The notes: a model not told the origin generated them from the sequence alone. A DNA stretch of 21,762 nucleotides from Elysia marginata (GCA_019649035.1 BMAT01002495.1:124667-146428), one strand, 5' to 3'; counted from the stretch's first letter, positions 8,782 through 19,121 are shown. Numbers and translations are program-made.

Positions 8782-9858
8782 CGGTTTGGCAGGTTTTGCC
8801 GTGAATACCTTTGTGGTGCATTCACACTATGCAGCGCATGCACAGAATTCTTTTATTCTTCGCAGTCTATCCACACTCAATACGAGTGCCTTAATGTCCT
8901 CGGAAGACCCGATTCACTGGAAAGATCAACTGCGTGAAGGCTAAAAGAATTCAGGCTAATAAAGAGTTATTTCTCCATACGGCTAGGTGTGATCTTACGC
9001 TTTGAGATTTTCCTTTCGCGTTCAATAATATGGTTGGTGTGTGTGTAGGGGGGTGGGGTGAACAATGGAAATCAGTAAAACACATAAAAGAGTGTGGGTG
9101 GTGAAAATGTTCTTTTTTTGAGTGAACAAAAGTAAAACAAATACAGATTTTAATGTTAAACTTTGCGTTAAATACGAGCAAACACTGTTAGACAGTGAAA
9201 GAAATGAGAAAGACACACAGACGCAGACAGACATACTATAGACAGACAAAGAGAGACATAAGCAGACATTAGATGAAGGATAAGAGATTATAAAATTTGA
9301 AGTAGGAAATTTAACTCTAGGCTACAAAATTATTTTATTGTTAATGAGTTCCGACCAAGCAGAAATAAGTGCAACAAGGAAAACCCCATGCCCCAATGAT
9401 TTCCTAAGGGCACAACGATCGTATCCTAACACTGAAGATCGAACGTGACGCAGAGTTTATAGCTACGAATGTTGTCCCCCTGTAGTGTATTTATTCGATC
9501 AACCTTCCCTTTGCTTTTGAAGTCTTTTAAAAGCGTTCACTTTAGCGTTCATTTCTATGTTCTAATGAAAATCGCATGAGAGGATCTGTCTGGCGTAGAA
9601 TAGAGTATACAACTCAGCGCGCAGGAACCTGAGCTAGGCGGTTGTCGCTGGGGAAGTTGGCCCAGATTCCACTTGGAATAGACATTAATTTAATTCCATG
9701 TTTACTGAATTCGATCCGGTTTGCCCAAACAGAGTCATTATATGGAATAAGATCCTAGGAGACATGAAATGCGACTGTAATGCGAATTCGCTTTTGTTGA
9801 ATTGCATGAAGTCAAATTTGTCTACTTAGGATAGGAAAGGGTCAGAAGGTGACTTCGT
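8782..9858. other. Unannotated sequence
   Basis: It holds a GT/G-rich patch (9034-9059) and CAGA-rich low-complexity sequence (9210-9260). A cysteine-rich 51-codon frame runs from 8782 to a stop near 8937. It is bounded by stops, lacks a start codon or good splice sites, and is not called. Confidence 0.45.
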
Positions 9859-9901
9859 ATGCAAAGGCCTAAACATTTTTTGAACATTTTTTTTTATCTA
9901 G

Positions 9902-10051
9902 GCCGTGTTCATTTACTGTCAAGTATATTTCTGATAGATATTTGTTTTTACATAAGACTTAGTTTTGATAGATCAGAATGTTATTGGTTTCCGTCTGTAG
10001 GGAGTAACAATTGCTGGATAAGTTTGAACAGAGCACATTATAAACTAGCAG
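9902..10051 (+). CDS. Candidate 150-nt internal exon, phase 1-1
   Basis: The segment is preceded by a T-rich tract ending ATCTAG and followed by CAG|GTAAGT, a full match to the consensus donor. One frame is open throughout, entering and leaving in phase 1, so the exon is 50 codons and symmetric, as in exons that are shuffled between extracellular proteins. The encoded part is hydrophobic at first (HLLSSIFLIDICFYIRL) and then SECYWFPSVGSNNCWISL and NRAHYKLAG. The CYWF and W...LAG spacing faintly recalls the start of a C-type lectin domain, but a Tyr stands where that family has its next Cys. A weak acceptor-like CCTGTTGCAG at 10141-10150 would give poly-Leu, so no next exon is assured. It may be a decayed exon or chance. 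Confidence 0.3.
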
Positions 10052-10150
10052 GTAAGTACTTCTAGTTCTACCGCCTCGACAGTATTTCTGTTGTAGTAAC
10101 TAGTGTAACGTCTACCCCGACTAATACTTTAACAACCTGTCCTGTTGCAG

Positions 10151-10182
10151 CATTACTGCCACTACTACTACTACTACTACTA
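10151..10182 (+). repeat. (ACT)n microsatellite at left edge of gap
   Basis: CTACTACTA units run directly into the unknown bases. The array continues in degenerate form after the gap. Confidence 0.9.
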
Positions 10183-10768
10183 NNNNNNNNNNNNNNNNNN
10201 NNNNNNNNNNNNNNNNNNNNNNNNNNNNNNNNNNNNNNNNNNNNNNNNNNNNNNNNNNNNNNNNNNNNNNNNNNNNNNNNNNNNNNNNNNNNNNNNNNNN
10301 NNNNNNNNNNNNNNNNNNNNNNNNNNNNNNNNNNNNNNNNNNNNNNNNNNNNNNNNNNNNNNNNNNNNNNNNNNNNNNNNNNNNNNNNNNNNNNNNNNNN
10401 NNNNNNNNNNNNNNNNNNNNNNNNNNNNNNNNNNNNNNNNNNNNNNNNNNNNNNNNNNNNNNNNNNNNNNNNNNNNNNNNNNNNNNNNNNNNNNNNNNNN
10501 NNNNNNNNNNNNNNNNNNNNNNNNNNNNNNNNNNNNNNNNNNNNNNNNNNNNNNNNNNNNNNNNNNNNNNNNNNNNNNNNNNNNNNNNNNNNNNNNNNNN
10601 NNNNNNNNNNNNNNNNNNNNNNNNNNNNNNNNNNNNNNNNNNNNNNNNNNNNNNNNNNNNNNNNNNNNNNNNNNNNNNNNNNNNNNNNNNNNNNNNNNNN
10701 NNNNNNNNNNNNNNNNNNNNNNNNNNNNNNNNNNNNNNNNNNNNNNNNNNNNNNNNNNNNNNNNNNNN
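10183..10768. other. Assembly gap (586 N)
   Basis: Unknown bases only. The open frames that cross it are artefacts. Both edges are ACT/CTA trinucleotide repeat, so the gap is most simply an unresolved microsatellite. Confidence 0.99.
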
Positions 10769-10799
10769 ACGACTACTACTACTACAGTCACTACTACTA
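10769..10799 (+). repeat. (ACT)n microsatellite at right edge of gap
   Basis: ACGACTACTACTACTACAGT and CACTACTACTAA: an interrupted array of the same unit as on the left edge. Confidence 0.9.
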
Positions 10800-12069
10800 A
10801 TGATTCCTCCATGATTGCCTAAATTTTTGTAAGAAATGTCTTCATGTTCTTAACGTTTCCTTAACATTAACGATAAAACTTTTTGTTTTTTTGAGTGTGA
10901 GATTAATACGTCAAGCTATGGCTGGCTCTTAAAGTTTACGAGCAACAACTCTTACTAGAGTTCTATTAGATAAAAATTCGACAACAGCTTACTCGTAAAA
11001 GCGTTGGCTCCTCGTTTTCAGTTATGACTGCAACCTAGAAAAAACTTTTTTAGCGAGTCATGGTTCTATTCTTACTTCCCAAGAGTGCATAAACTGCAAT
11101 CACTTCATGCCTTTATGTTGCACTGACTTATATATTTCAGCTTTTGAAAGCAACAATAAGAAGGTATAATTCAAATTTTTCCCCAGACCGTCGGGATCGA
11201 TCGTTATAGAGTCAACTCTATGATACTCTGATTACAAAGCGTTATTTCAGTCTGTAATTTTATTCTCATAAATGAAAATGTCCTATGACAAAATTGACTT
11301 CTTTTATGAAATAAAAGTAACATCAAAATACAATACTTGAAAAAAGATGGAGGTCCCTTGTATGTTATTATTCAATGTTATATTATTGGTATAAACTTAT
11401 TTAACCTTTGATCCGTGGATTTGATTTCTTAGGACAGTAATTCTATCTTCTATCAATAATACACATTGCATTTGTGAAAATGGTCGTATATTTGAAGTTC
11501 AAATTTGTACCAAAATTTACACTATAGAAAATAAAGGATAGTAATAATTAGGACACTATTTAACGTATCTCGCCGCGCGCTCCTTTAAAATTACATGCGC
11601 TTTGACAGGTAACAGACACTCATGAGAGACGATGTGAGTGATGGCAAGAATCGAAAATATTTGGCATCAATAACTACATATGAGGGACCTAAATTTTCCT
11701 TCCTTCGAATGCACATAATTAATTTCTATTACTTTAAGTTCTAAACTGCGTGTGTTTTCCAATAATGTAAACTTACTTTATGATCTTTGTTGACTGAAAG
11801 CCCTATCAGTAATCGAACCTAACACTTACTGTTATTATTTTATCCGGCACTTTGTTCAATATAGCGTTATGTTTATTTTAATCCCCCTAATAGTTTGGTG
11901 CAAGAAATGTTAGGGTTATAGGTTGAATACCAAAGGAATGTCTTGAAATCGGATCTTGTACATTTTTATGTTTCTATTTTTATGTGATGTTTCTCTCTGT
12001 CTTTAAACGCTCTCTTTTTCCATACCTGTCGGTCTAATTTGGTGGGTCTATCTGTATGTCTCGTCTCTG
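10800..12069. other. AT-rich sequence with no recognised gene
   Basis: No exon, SINE head or long repeat is convincing. TAGAGTCAACTCTA at about 11207 is a short imperfect palindrome. CT-rich words become common from 11990. Confidence 0.5.
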
Positions 12070-12094
12070 CCTCTCTCTCTCTCTCTCTCTCTCT
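12070..12094. repeat. (CT)n microsatellite
   Basis: A pure CT run of about 25 bases within a wider pyrimidine-rich zone (11990-12180). Confidence 0.95.
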
Positions 12095-12246
12095 TAGTTT
12101 CTTTGTCTCTACACAAAGTTAACGGCTCTTCGCCTTTACTTTTTTATCTTTCCTTTTTTTTCTTTTTTTTTCATCCTATATGGGGCTTTTCTGACTTTTT
12201 GTATATTATCGTAAATATGTCTTCCACCATTGTCTACATAGATTAG

Positions 12247-12411
12247 GAAAATAACAATACTAACAAGTCACCAAGGCAGAGACTTCGCACACCCCTTTCG
12301 ACCCAGCGGCGACGCAGGTCGATCCATTCTCTTAATGGATCGGGAATGAGAGAAAGTGCCCCCCTTGCGTCTCTCTTAAGCGGAGGGTTATGGTTTAGGC
12401 TAATTAAAAAC
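12247..12411 (+). other. GC-rich island with open frame and hairpins
   Basis: From 12270 to 12390 the GC content is clearly above the surroundings. One plus frame is open for 55 codons between TAG (12244-12246) and TAA (12412-12414), with basic, Ser-rich parts (KSPRQRLRTPLSTQRRRRS, NGSGMRESAPLASLL). It has no ATG at its start, and the possible acceptors and donors are weak. It also contains a perfect 9-bp hairpin at 12320-12342 and a second stem, TCGACC/GGTCGA (12298-12303 with 12317-12322), that overlaps it. It could be a small exon, a decayed SINE or MITE, or a structured RNA. I cannot decide. Confidence 0.3.
12320..12342. repeat. Perfect 9-bp hairpin
   Basis: CGATCCATT, loop CTCTT, then AATGGATCG. 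There are no mismatches in the stem. Confidence 0.75.
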
Positions 12412-12414
12412 TAA

Positions 12415-12786
12415 AACGAATAGCCTTTTAGTTCGAGTAAAGGAAAATTATTTTAATGCATTCCCATAACCAACCCATCGGGTGAAAGATATTAGATAGG
12501 GCAGGCATAGGGGAAAAATGCCTTCCATCATAATTATTAGTTTTTTCCGCGTGTTTACTATCTTTGGAAATTGCGTTATTTTGATTTTGTAAGCGAATGA
12601 AAATTAAATTTAACAAAACTGCTAACCTTTAACATAGTTTTTCTTTTTTACTATTTCAGTATAGTAGTAGGGGAGAGGAAAATCTGTTAGAGAAAGGGGG
12701 AGAAGAAAGACTAACGGTTATAAATAAGGAAATAATTTTGGTTTGCACTCACATAATTATAGCTGAGTACATTCATTTAATTCTTT
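12415..12786. other. AT-rich sequence with no recognised gene
   Basis: The 62-codon minus frame at 12428-12616 has no recognisable domain and ordinary AT-rich composition. Nothing else was seen. Confidence 0.45.
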
Positions 12787-12842
12787 CTTAAACGTTATCA
12801 CTTAAACGTTATCACTTAAACGTTATCACTTAAACGTTATCA
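12787..12842 (+). repeat. Perfect tandem repeat, 14 bp x 4
   Basis: CTTAAACGTTATCA occurs four times in a row with no differences. Each unit holds the palindrome AACGTT. The lack of divergence suggests recent expansion. Confidence 0.95.
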
Positions 12843-13156
12843 CTCTCCACAAAAAACATTTAAGTAGTTTTTTTAATCAGTCTTTTCAGGAACCATGCTT
12901 TCAGACTAATCATCTTGAGTACTTTTTTCTCCATGTTTTGATGCTAGAAAAAAAAAGAAAAAAGAAACCCTATCCGCGGTTCCTAATTAAAACGTTTGTT
13001 ACGACAATATTGAATGCGGGTGGGGTGACTTAAGGTTTAAAAAAGCAATATATTTAGATACCAATAGTTTTACCTTGAGGTTTAACGTGATAATTTATAA
13101 GAATTTTTCACGATTGCCTAAGAGTACTTATTTAGGCAACACTTCTGCCGTTTGTT
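12843..13156. other. AT-rich sequence with no recognised gene
   Basis: It holds an A-rich run at 12949-12966 and otherwise nothing recognised. Confidence 0.45.
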
Positions 13157-13194
13157 GTAAATGTTTCACTTCGTAAATGTTTCACTTCGTAAAC
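13157..13194 (+). repeat. Tandem repeat, 16 bp x about 2.3
   Basis: GTAAATGTTTCACTTC occurs at 13157-13172 and 13173-13188, followed by GTAAAC. Confidence 0.85.
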
Positions 13195-13448
13195 ATTAAA
13201 ATACTGCATACTCGGTTAGTCCATAAATCTGTACTTGCAACCGCTGCCACGCATCTTAACTTTTCCAATATCGATTATTTTTATTTTAAGTTCATGAATT
13301 CCCAACGCATGCTCAAAGCCGTATTCAAAACTTTATATTAAAACATTTTAAAGCTTGTATCATCTCTTTTTTCCTTCCCTTGATTTGATATGAGGGCTGA
13401 ATTCATCGATTCTTTATGGCGTATTCGTTTAAGCGCTTGATCGCAAGA

Positions 13449-13500
13449 TTATCGAACCAAAAACGCAATACTCCGCCTATTGAACACTATCAAGCAATGA
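13449..13500 (-). mobile_element. Possible tRNA-like SINE head
   Basis: The minus strand shows a B-box-like GGTTCGATAATC near 13459-13448. Upstream, GATAGTGTTCAATAGGCGG lies at an A-box-like distance and matches the A-box consensus only partly. No target-site duplication or body was recognised. Confidence 0.3.
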
Positions 13501-13974
13501 GCCCCTACTGCAGGTTCAGGCAGCCAAGGGACAAAGGAGTCCCAAGCCAGTTGATGAATATAGAGTTAATGAAAAAAAAAGCCAGTCGATAACGATTTGT
13601 TTAAAAATTGAGTTCGGCGCGGTGCCGCACCACTGAAGTCAAAGTTTAATATTGAACACTGGGTGTTTACCCTCGCTTTGTGAAACTGCAGTGAAATGCT
13701 TTTAATTGCCTGATTAATGTTTGAAATTTTTCAGTGAAAGGATTTTTTTTAAATTTTCATTTCGGCGATTTGCAAAACGTGAGTTTGATAAGGTTCTCTT
13801 TTTGTTACGTCATAATATTTTTACTTGCTTTTTCTACCACTTGTTGAGAAATGGGGGTGAATCTCAATTTTTTTTTTAGTTTAATCCATAGGGAGTAATT
13901 TTTATACATTAGAGATAGGCATCAAATCATTGCTATTACAAAGAACGCGCTTATCGCCCGTTTTAAAGAGTATC
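13501..13974. other. AT-rich sequence with no recognised gene
   Basis: Apart from T runs at 13744 and 13869, no repeat and no splice-bounded exon was noticed. Confidence 0.45.

Positions 13975-14034
<60 letters not shown>
13975..14034 (+). repeat. (ATG)20 trinucleotide array
   Basis: Twenty uninterrupted ATG units, followed by ATAATG. It lies in non-coding sequence as far as I can see. Confidence 0.95.
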
Positions 14035-14036
<2 letters not shown>

Positions 14037-14039
14037 AAT

Positions 14040-15440
14040 GGGCTTTACAACATGCAGACATCAATTAAAACAAGAATATTAGCATTAAAAGGAACTGGAT
14101 CATACTAGATAAGGAACAATAATTAACAGTATTTTTGTTTAGCAAAAATCATTGTGGGGACATAGCTATAACACAATATAAGGATGCGGTTTGTGGGACA
14201 AAAAAGAAATAAATTCTAGTTGTATACTTTAAAAGTTGAAAAGAGAGCCTGTTTTATAATCTTATCATGTATTTGCTAATCACAAATATGTTTTCAATCG
14301 CAAATTTTCAAAGTTTATTCTTCAATAACTGAATCGCCTCGGACTGTTCAAAATTTAGCACCTGCAAAGGAGGGGGTGAGAGAGAAAGCGAGAGAGAGAC
14401 AGAGGAAGAGAGACAGAATAGACAGAGGGACAAAAAGTTGGGGTTTTTCGTTTTTATTATTCGCGTACAGTGAGCAGTCATTACTAGAATTTATGGCTTA
14501 AGTTTGTACTACGTCGAGAAGTAAAGTTTCTTTTTAATTTATAAGCATGATGTTTAGAGTAGTTCTAGATTACTTTAGCTTCTGTAGACCTATATAATTT
14601 ACTTAAGACTTAGATTTATAACTTGCATCTTTCATAAAATTTTCATGTTTCATTTTAACCTTTCACTCACTGATTACTAAGATTACTTTTATCTGATCAT
14701 ATTTAAAAATTGAGACTAATCTTCAATGCCTGGTTGGAATGTTTCCGTTCTTGTATGTCTCCACTTTTTTATAATGGTTTTAGGCATATGATGCAACTGT
14801 ATATAAAAGGTTTACACCTTGACATAAAAGTTTAGGAACTCTTTAAAAAAATACAAAGGTTAATATCTGCATCTTAACTTAGCGGCAATTAAGAGTTGGA
14901 ATTAACTAAGAAACTTGAGGTAGAAAATTGATTTACAACAGTTTTTTTATTCTTATCTTTTGACGATGGTATCGAAAAAAAATGAATTAGCGTGGCTTTA
15001 AGCAAACATTATTCAAATAATCCTGAAATGTAATTTGCTTTGTGCTTTGAACAAAGGGTACAGAAACTGTCAATCCATCAATGCCGGGTATCCGAGGGCT
15101 TTTAAAAATTGCCTCGCCTTTACCCTGAGAAGTTAGAGCTAGACAGCTAGATATGCTCAGAATCTTAGGAATTTCGGGTGCAAGTCAGTTGCCCTTCAAA
15201 ACCATATGCGAAAGGGGTGGTTCGAAAATAAAACGTATGTCTTATATTGATTGCAATAAGAAACCTATAATAGAAAACTGTTTTAATACATGGCGGTTTA
15301 ATGATCACACATTATATGGTCATCAGCCAAAATAATAAATATCTTTTGGCGCGATTTCGATGAAGTTAGTAGGGGACTAGGCCTATTAAACATAATGTTT
15401 TTAAGAAGCGTAGTGGTGCCATGATAAAAACTATGTATCT
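14040..15440. other. AT-rich sequence with a purine tract
   Basis: A GA-rich stretch at about 14370-14430 (interrupted GAGAGA/GACAGA) is the only low-complexity feature. The frame at 15153-15335 lacks any recognised motif. No exon with both good splice sites was noticed. Confidence 0.45.
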
Positions 15441-15620
15441 TTCAGTGGCAAGGCAGTGGGTGCCGAAGCTAATATGATAAGTCGAGGGTTTGATTTCTAC
15501 CACAGACAAGCATTCTTCGATATTTCACTTGAGGCCTACGTAGATGCATTGCTAACTATCATACACCTTTCATCCCTTACAGATTTCGCATTGGCTGCCT
15601 TCATTGTTCATCAATAATAA
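15441..15620 (+). mobile_element. tRNA-derived SINE, family 2, longest copy
   Basis: The head has the A-box region TGGCAAGGCAGTGG (15446-15459) and the B-box region GGTTTGATTTC (15487-15497). The body has CAGACAAGCATTCTTCG, ATTTCACTTGAGGCCTACG and TTGCTAACTAT. The tail TTGGCTGCCTTCATTGTTC ends in CAATAATAA. All blocks match the copies at 6850-7140 and 7656-7820 in the same order, giving a unit of about 180 bp. Confidence 0.7.
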
Positions 15621-16394
15621 GCTTTTGTCGTTATTTTGTAATTATCAGCGGGAACAACGAAACAACAAAATATTGTAAGCCAACAACATTTTAAAGGACT
15701 CTTTTATCAAGCCTGAGCATAGCCAAATATGGTCAAAGTATTTTTTACTAAGACAACACCCCACAAGCAAAAATTACTGTGTTGTACAAATGCTTAATTC
15801 GTTTAAAATTATAAACCAGGGAAAGGAATAGTTAGAGAACGGCGGTGCTGTACTTAAATACTTAAAAAACTACTACTAGATGCAGTGAAGAAGCATTAAT
15901 TTCACTTAGAACCGAACTCTGAATCAATATTGTCGAATCTGAAAATAGACGCTTGTACAGTCATGAAATATTGTACTGTATTATTTTGAGACTTACGTCT
16001 AAATTTAACTAAGTTCAGACCTTTCAGTGCTTGAGGACATTACAATGGGCTTTTGTGGGTTAAACAAAATGTTACAACCACCTTAAACAGGCATTAGTTT
16101 CGCAACGATTGTTGGTTTAGTGAATGTTTCGCTGTAGTCTAGAGATGTCTGCAATTGTTCTTTCGACAAGAAAAAAAAAATCAATAGTTTCTTTTGTTCT
16201 AGAATCCGATGTCTAGGAGCTGTCATTAGTTTGCGAGGAGCACTAAGGGCCTTGAAAGTAGAGGATGCGGTATTTTGAATCATACAATACATTTATTTCT
16301 AATTTGTAATCAAATCCATTTAATACCTTTTGACATTCTCGCATCGATTAAATTGATGCTGAAGATAGGACGCGGGTTTTGAATAATAATTTAT
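15621..16394. other. AT-rich sequence with no recognised gene
   Basis: The 69-codon minus frame at 16083-16292 shows no domain or splice signals. No repeat was recognised. Confidence 0.45.
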
Positions 16395-16420
16395 TTTGTT
16401 TTCTTTCAAAAGAAAACAAA
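16395..16420. repeat. Near-perfect 26-bp palindrome
   Basis: TTTGTTTTCTTT, CA, AAAGAAAACAAA: two perfect 12-bp arms around a 2-bp centre. Each arm is pure pyrimidine or purine apart from the GTTT/AAAC step. Confidence 0.8.
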
Positions 16421-16784
16421 GGGTTTTTTACGCTTTTAGATTGTTTGAAATAGGGAAAAATTTTTCCCGTTCAATAAGCCTTCTATGAGCACTAGCTTTG
16501 AGAAATAAATTTCCTAATAATCACAATCCTTTTTATGTACAACGATTTGGTTCTGACCAGGCAGAACACACAAAAAACTAGAATTTCTTTTTCTACATTG
16601 ATACATGGAGTTCGCAATTAAATATCTGTGATCCGAAATTCCACGGTCTGGTTTCTTTTTAACTTAGGCTTACAGTCTCCGGAAAAAGCGGCCATGAATT
16701 CTGTTTCCTTTATATTTGTATAGTATAACTGATGAAAGTAATAGATGGTAGCCGAAAATACTGATAAAGTTTGTGTATAGTAAT
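16421..16784. other. AT-rich sequence with no recognised gene
   Basis: Nothing recognised on either strand. Confidence 0.45.
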
Positions 16785-16840
16785 GACACTAATTTCTTTA
16801 TAGAGCGCCTAAAACAGTGCTCGATGGCGCTAATACATAC
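16785..16840 (-). mobile_element. Possible LINE 3' tail fragment with GCGC hairpin
   Basis: TTTATAGAGCGCCTAAAACA, then GTGCTCGATGGCGCTAATAC, carries the inverted pair AGCGCC (16804-16809) and GGCGCT (16826-16831). Phrases of the type GGCGCT-TATA-AA lie at the 3' ends of many animal LINEs and related SINEs, so on the minus strand this reads as such a tail. No reverse transcriptase sequence is attached. Confidence 0.4.
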
Positions 16841-17972
16841 TAGACGAAAGCGGCCTTAGGTAAAAACACCCATGGTAAAAGAGTGAAATACTTAACAAAA
16901 AACCGAAGAGCTTTACAAAAATAATACATGCCTAAAAAATATTACATCATGTGAAAATAGTCATTATTCCTACGCTAATGCTTCGTAAAAAAATAAGAAA
17001 GTTGTCTTTTAAAATACATTGAAAATCAATGTGAAAAGCATAAAAGTTACGTAAAAGTACCGAAAGTTATTCATTAATACTCTCAATGATAAAACACATT
17101 TGTTTATAAAGTAGTGCTAAGAGTTATATTTTCAGCGAGCCGACCAAGAAACAGAAGCCTTTACAATTCAAAACCACACACCGAGATCTAGACTTAACAT
17201 TCTGCTTTAATAGATAGATCCACAAGGATCTCCTTATCTGCGCAGCCTTGCTCTGCAAATCTACACTTTGTTTTCAAGATTTTACTAGGTCGCAGTGACA
17301 TTTTGTAACCAAAGCCCACTATTAAAACTTAATCATCCATGAATCAATGAACCTATCGCAGATCTTGTCTTTTTTTTATTAACGTGCTATATAATTTTTA
17401 AAGATTGACTTATTGAGAAATAAATTGTGATTGCTACTGACTTTGCAATAGTGGCTATTCTTAATGGATTCTGATTGCAGGCCTCGGCTACCGGAGAGAA
17501 ATGTTAGTAAAGACGCAAGTCTTAATATAAATTGATGAGAAACTTTTCATACACAGGAGGACATCTAGTTATATGAGAGAAAGAAGGAAAATCAGGACTT
17601 GTAGCATTCTTGCTTTTTTGCGGAGGAGGGGATTGAAAAAAGATGGGAAATGAGAGATCAGTGGAAGATGCAAACCGAAAATGTGAAGAAAAAGCTATTT
17701 TCGTTCATATCCACTGTATTAATTTTCATCGCGGGAAATTCATAATTCACCTTTGACATGCCGATGTGACCACATGTATTGTGCTTTTAACGTACTTCGA
17801 CACGGTTGTTTTTCTTCTCTATTTTTATCTTATCCCCAACACGTTTATATTCACCTTTTGATATTAATCAAAGTAATTGAACGCTGGTAGAAAAGGGTTT
17901 TGGAAGGCAAGTAGCCTAAGTGGACACTTGTCGCCTGCCTCTAACTAAATTTAGATCCTGTCAAGTTTTAAA
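16841..17972. other. AT-rich sequence with no recognised gene
   Basis: No repeats or splice-bounded open frames were found. Confidence 0.45.
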
Positions 17973-18125
17973 TACAATCACAAATAAGCTTATATGAATA
18001 AAAACTAAGTTTTTATGTCCAAAGCCTACAATCGCAATTAAGCATAAAACTCAAGATGTTATGTCCATAGCCTACAATCACAATTGAGTTTAAATGAATA
18101 AAACTTAGTTTTTATGTCCAAAGCC
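17973..18125 (+). repeat. Tandem repeat, three units of 54, 46 and 53 bp
   Basis: Units start at 17973, 18027 and 18073 with TACAATCRCAA and end with TTATGTCCAAAGCC or TTATGTCCATAGCC. The first and third are the most alike (ATGAATAAAA..TTAGTTTTTATG); the middle one has lost about eight bases. Confidence 0.85.
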
Positions 18126-18470
18126 TCTCCAAGGGCGTATAAGAACCATAGAAAAAATAGAGGACAAAGGGAGAAAACACAAAACCAAATAATTGTTTAC
18201 CTGACTAATCGTTTCTGTGTGCATGTGTCGGATATCTTTTTCTTGTTGTTATTAATTCAGTATTTTGGAAAAAAATTTATCTATCTCTAAAGATGATTTC
18301 ATAAAGTTTATAATTTTGCAAACAAATCAATCACATCCCAAGAAGTTTTATAACAAAAAACAAGTATATGGCGTGCTTGCAAATAATCTTTTAAAAAATT
18401 AATCCGGTGACGTTCTATTTTCTTTTCAAATTAAATTGTGAATTCTAAATACAGGGTGCAACACCGTCGG
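18126..18470. other. AT-rich sequence with no recognised gene
   Basis: Nothing recognised. Confidence 0.45.
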
Positions 18471-18598
18471 GGACATGCCACTAGTTCCGTATATTTTTGA
18501 TTGCACTAAAATTGATTCAGTTCACACATATCTCTGAGCAATATTATTCCTGCCTGTTTGTTTGACTGTCTCAGTCTGTTCTTTGTCCTTTTTGCTCA
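18471..18598 (+). repeat. 128-bp direct repeat, copy 1
   Basis: It starts GGACATGCCACTAGTTCC and ends CTTTGTCCTTTTTGCTCA. It matches 19335-19458 at close to nine bases in ten, with one 4-base gap (TCAG, near 18571). Confidence 0.9.
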
Positions 18599-18950
18599 TG
18601 ACGTTCCTGGTGGTGCTTGTTGTCGTCGTTTTAAATTATGAGTTTGTAAAAGTAGATCATGTCTTGGCACCCTCTAGACTAAGTACAGGCACCCAGTCCT
18701 ACTTGATTGAAAGACCATAGAAGAAGCGTGCGCCACTAAACCTTTGAAATACTTTACCGCAATACCCTTCATAATGATCTTCTGCATTTATTCTCATATC
18801 TCTCTTTCCATAGTTTTACTATCTCGTGGGCTATAGCCCCCCATTCGACCCTTTCTTTGTTATGATACCAATATTTGTGTTTTTCCCTTCGTCCACTATC
18901 GTCATTAAAAAGTCTATTTATTTTATAACTTCTCTTGCATTGTCTTATTT
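18599..18950. other. Sequence between duplicated segment and CT tract
   Basis: No exon recognised. The plus frame starting at 18826 and the minus frame ending at 18769 run into or beside the pyrimidine tract and are composition artefacts. Confidence 0.45.
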
Positions 18951-19089
18951 CTCTCTCCTTCTGTCTGTCTACGTGTTTGTCTCTGTTTGTCAATTTATAT
19001 GTGTACTTGTCTGTTTCTGTCTCTCTGCATTTCTTTATTTATCTGTCTGTATGTCTGTCTGTCTCTGTCTATCCCTCTCTCTCTCTGTT

Positions 19090-19121
<32 letters not shown>

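Noticed and set aside
8782-8937. Cysteine-rich small exon
   Set aside because: The frame is open but short, has no ATG near its start, and lacks convincing acceptor and donor sites.
10145-10822. Long open frames across the centre on both strands
   Set aside because: They are almost entirely unknown bases (N) and exist only because N contains no stop codon.
11190-11240. SINE head on the minus strand (GATCGATCCC)
   Set aside because: The B-box match is poor and no A box is found at the right distance.
12787-12842. CRISPR-like array
   Set aside because: The 14-bp units are directly adjacent with no spacers, so it is a simple tandem repeat.
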